Shown in pieces: positions 62,150 through 64,000 of a stretch of DNA of 64,000 nucleotides (positions within the stretch are counted from its first letter, which is position 1; each line of letters starts with the position of its first letter). Below the pieces are notes generated by a model that was not told the origin of the DNA, did no database searches, and saw only the letters and a list, made by a program, of their open reading frames with translations. The stretch comes from Planctomycetaceae bacterium (GTDB lineage: Bacteria > Planctomycetota > Planctomycetia > Planctomycetales > Planctomycetaceae), in NCBI GenBank assembly GCA_019636285.1, contig JAHBXV010000023.1, positions 1 to 64,000 of the forward strand. Direction: 5' to 3'. Made by a program: the position numbers and the translations under genes.

Positions 62150-62186
62150 GCCAGAATCCCGTCCGATGAGTGGGTGGGATTCTGGC
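62150..62186. terminator. Inverted repeat between convergent genes
   Basis: Perfect 11-bp arms GCCAGAATCCC and GGGATTCTGGC are separated by 15 bases. They lie between the stops of the HpaI-type aldolase (62130) and the sigma-54 activator (62203). It probably acts as a bidirectional stop, although no T-run follows. Confidence 0.5.
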
Positions 62187-62202
62187 AGGTCGCGACTGGC
62201 AG

Positions 62203-63999
62203 CTAGACATCCGTGATCGCGTATTTCTTCAGCTTGCTGAAGAACGTGCTACGGGGGAGGCCGAGTTCCCGGGCGGCGCGGGCCTTGTTGCCGCGACACG
62301 TCCGGAGCATGTCGATCAGTCGTTGCCGCTCGGCGCTTTCCGACTCAAACGTCCACGCTTCCGCGTCGCGACTGCTGTCCTGCTTGGGCAATCCATCGAG
62401 TCTGTCCGAATCCATCAGATCCGGGCCCTCCTTCCAGACAATCGGCGGGAGATCGTGAGGCTGAATGGTCACGCCATCGCTCACGACGACGGCCCGCTCG
62501 ATGGCGTTTTCCAGCTCCCGCACGTTCCCTGGCCAGCGATAGGCCCGCAGCAAATAAACAACGTCGTCCGCCAGTTGCGGCATCGGTCGACCGTTCTTGA
62601 GCGCCGCCCGCTTCAAAAAATGCATTGCCAGTTCGAGGATGTCTTCCTGCCGATCGCGGAGCGGCGGAAGCGTCAGGCTGACGACATTCAGACGATAATA
62701 CAGGTCTTCGCGGAAGCGCCCGTCGCGAATGAGTTGCTCCAGATTGCGATGAGTCGCCGCGATCAGTCGCACGTTGACGGACACGGTCTGGCCGCTTCCC
62801 ACGGGCTCGAACTGACGCTCTTGCAAGACCCGCAACAGCTTCACCTGCGTGACGAGCGGAATGTCGCCCACTTCGTCCAGGAACAGCGTCCCTCCCTCGG
62901 CCATCTCGAAGCGGCCGCGCCGATCCGAGTGGGCTCCGGTAAACGCACCCTTCACGTGGCCGAACAACTCGCTTTCCAACAGTCCCTCGGCCAGCGCCGC
63001 GCAATGAACGCTGATGAGCGGCCCGCCGCGACGTCCACTATTTTCGTGAATGGCCCGGGCCATCAGTTCCTTGCCGGTTCCGCTTTCGCCCCGAATCAGG
63101 ACTGACGTATCGCTCGCCGCGACCTTGCTCGCCGTGTCCAGCACCGCGGACAGCGAAGTGCTTGACCCAAGAATGCTTTCGCGGCGAAGGGAATCGAGAA
63201 CGGCTGGCGCGGAGACTTCGCGCGTGGCATTCAGTTCAGCCTGAAGCAGGGCAATCTTCTGGTCCTGCTGCGCGATGCGATCGACCTTTCGACGCAATTC
63301 CTCGTTGAGCTGCGCGATGTCCTGGTGGATCCGGGCGCAACGCAATGCGACTGCCGTGATCTGCCCCAGCGCCGTCAGGAACGTCAGGTCTTCCGCCGTG
63401 TAAAGTTGCCCACCGCGCTTGGGCCCCAGAACAACAAGCCCCATCAGTTCGCCATCCAGGTCGAGGGAGTGAATGGCCTCGGCCTTCAGCGTCCGCAGTC
63501 CCGTCTGCTCGGGCGTCATGTCCTCGCGACGGCTGAATGCCACCCGTTGCAAAATCGGATCCGCCGCCAACGCCGTGAGAAGCTCTTCCGGAGCCGTGAA
63601 CTGAAGCGGCTGATTCGCGGCGACGTTTTGAACACTGAGCAGCCGGAATTCGCGGCCGCGAGCGGCGCGGCTGTAAACGGCTGCCCATTCCGCCTGCAAT
63701 GCATCGCAGCATGACGAGAGCATGCGTTCAGACAGGTAACCGGGTTCGGTCAAGCGGCCGACGGCTTCGTTCATGCGCTGCATCGCCCGGTCGAGCCGGT
63801 ACTTCTCACGGTAAAACCGCCGGTCGACCACGCGCTGCCAGTAGTCGCGCAGACCCATCAGCGACAAGACCAGCAGCACGAACAGCGTGGCGAGCGCGGC
63901 GGTCTGCAGCGGGGTCAACTGCTCGCGCCAGAAGGCGGTTGCCAGCGACGCCGCCGCGATAATGAGCGAAACGGCGACGGTGGAGCCCGAGCTCGCCAG
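62203..63999 (-). CDS. Membrane-anchored sigma-54-dependent activator (GAF, AAA+, Fis), partial at right edge
   Basis: About 598 residues visible; the reading frame continues past the window edge. In order: two hydrophobic spans near the N-terminus ([17 protein letters not shown], read beyond the TTG at 63918, and [16 protein letters not shown]), a GAF domain (~75-200 from the [32 protein letters not shown]), a short coiled coil (~205-235) and an AAA+ domain. The AAA+ domain has an intact GESGTGKE and GAFTGA, and [13 protein letters not shown] as Walker B. A Fis-type helix-turn-helix ends the protein ([23 protein letters not shown]). It has no receiver domain and likely senses a signal at or across the membrane. 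The frame is open to 64000, so the start is outside. Confidence 0.92.
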   Translation of the reverse strand: MASSGSTVAVSLIIAAASLATAFWREQLTPLQTAALATLFVLLVLSLMGLRDYWQRVVDRRFYREKYRLDRAMQRMNEAVGRLTEPGYLSERMLSSCCDALQAEWAAVYSRAARGREFRLLSVQNVAANQPLQFTAPEELLTALAADPILQRVAFSRREDMTPEQTGLRTLKAEAIHSLDLDGELMGLVVLGPKRGGQLYTAEDLTFLTALGQITAVALRCARIHQDIAQLNEELRRKVDRIAQQDQKIALLQAELNATREVSAPAVLDSLRRESILGSSTSLSAVLDTASKVAASDTSVLIRGESGTGKELMARAIHENSGRRGGPLISVHCAALAEGLLESELFGHVKGAFTGAHSDRRGRFEMAEGGTLFLDEVGDIPLVTQVKLLRVLQERQFEPVGSGQTVSVNVRLIAATHRNLEQLIRDGRFREDLYYRLNVVSLTLPPLRDRQEDILELAMHFLKRAALKNGRPMPQLADDVVYLLRAYRWPGNVRELENAIERAVVVSDGVTIQPHDLPPIVWKEGPDLMDSDRLDGLPKQDSSRDAEAWTFESESAERQRLIDMLRTCRGNKARAARELGLPRSTFFSKLKKYAITDV

Positions 64000-64000
64000 C

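Noticed and set aside
1-64000. CRISPR array or insertion sequence
   Set aside because: No regularly spaced direct repeats, transposase motifs or terminal inverted repeats were found by reading; the only mobile signature is the tRNA-Ser element at the left end.

Overview
The window reads as chromosomal DNA of a planctomycete (phylum Planctomycetota, probably class Planctomycetia). This rests on several lineage-typical genes: a secreted NPCBM/beta-propeller/HEAT/c-type cytochrome fusion (10753-14250), two secreted PQQ-type beta-propellers, a DUF6807 'PmoA-family' protein, LL-diaminopimelate aminotransferase (DapL), a neutral-ceramidase-like protein, an Ldh2-type dehydrogenase, a type I signal peptidase with large insertions, and secreted proteins with long N-terminal leaders. 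GC content is high, and many genes lack a clear Shine-Dalgarno site. No rRNA, transposase gene or CRISPR array was seen.

Left end (1-about 3520): the arm of an integrative element. It holds a primase/polymerase-type replication gene that appears split by a +1 frameshift, a toxin-antitoxin pair with the toxin gene first, and a tyrosine recombinase whose reading frame runs through a tRNA-Ser(GCU) gene on the opposite strand. The element lies on the tRNA 3' side, so its other end is outside the window.

3.7-24.3 kb: mainly core metabolism and secreted enzymes. A minus-strand group of Nudix hydrolase, dihydroorotase and ketoacyl synthase is followed by a ceramidase-like protein, a small membrane protein, a KefB-type antiporter, the large secreted dehydrogenase/cytochrome, a VOC protein and a MetF-PncC-DUF2007 group. 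Then come an NtrC-type regulator, a PhyH oxygenase, two PQQ propellers, a peroxiredoxin-like protein and a D-aminoacylase.

24.5-42.6 kb: a phosphoesterase and a cell-envelope group (GT39-like glycosyltransferase, AsmA-like protein, TPR lipoprotein). Next are two homologous secreted proteins of unknown function on either side of scpB; they share an almost superimposable promoter block. FolD, LptB, the unusual signal peptidase, two envelope proteins and a short-chain dehydrogenase follow.

42.8-64 kb: tRNA-Val with promoter and terminator, a P-type ATPase, a large FtsX-like permease with a Ski2-like helicase upstream, NrdR, an Ldh2 dehydrogenase and DapL. After these come two nearly identical small membrane-anchored proteins, HisF, a ClpP-like protein lacking the usual catalytic Asp, a DUF6807/Dabb/HpaI-aldolase run, and a membrane-anchored sigma-54 activator cut by the right edge.

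The best candidates for undescribed biology are the tandem secreted family with its shared promoter and inverted repeat (31.9-35.8 kb), the twin small membrane proteins (56.2-58.1 kb), the zinc-ribbon signal peptidase, and the frameshifted primase of the tRNA-Ser element.
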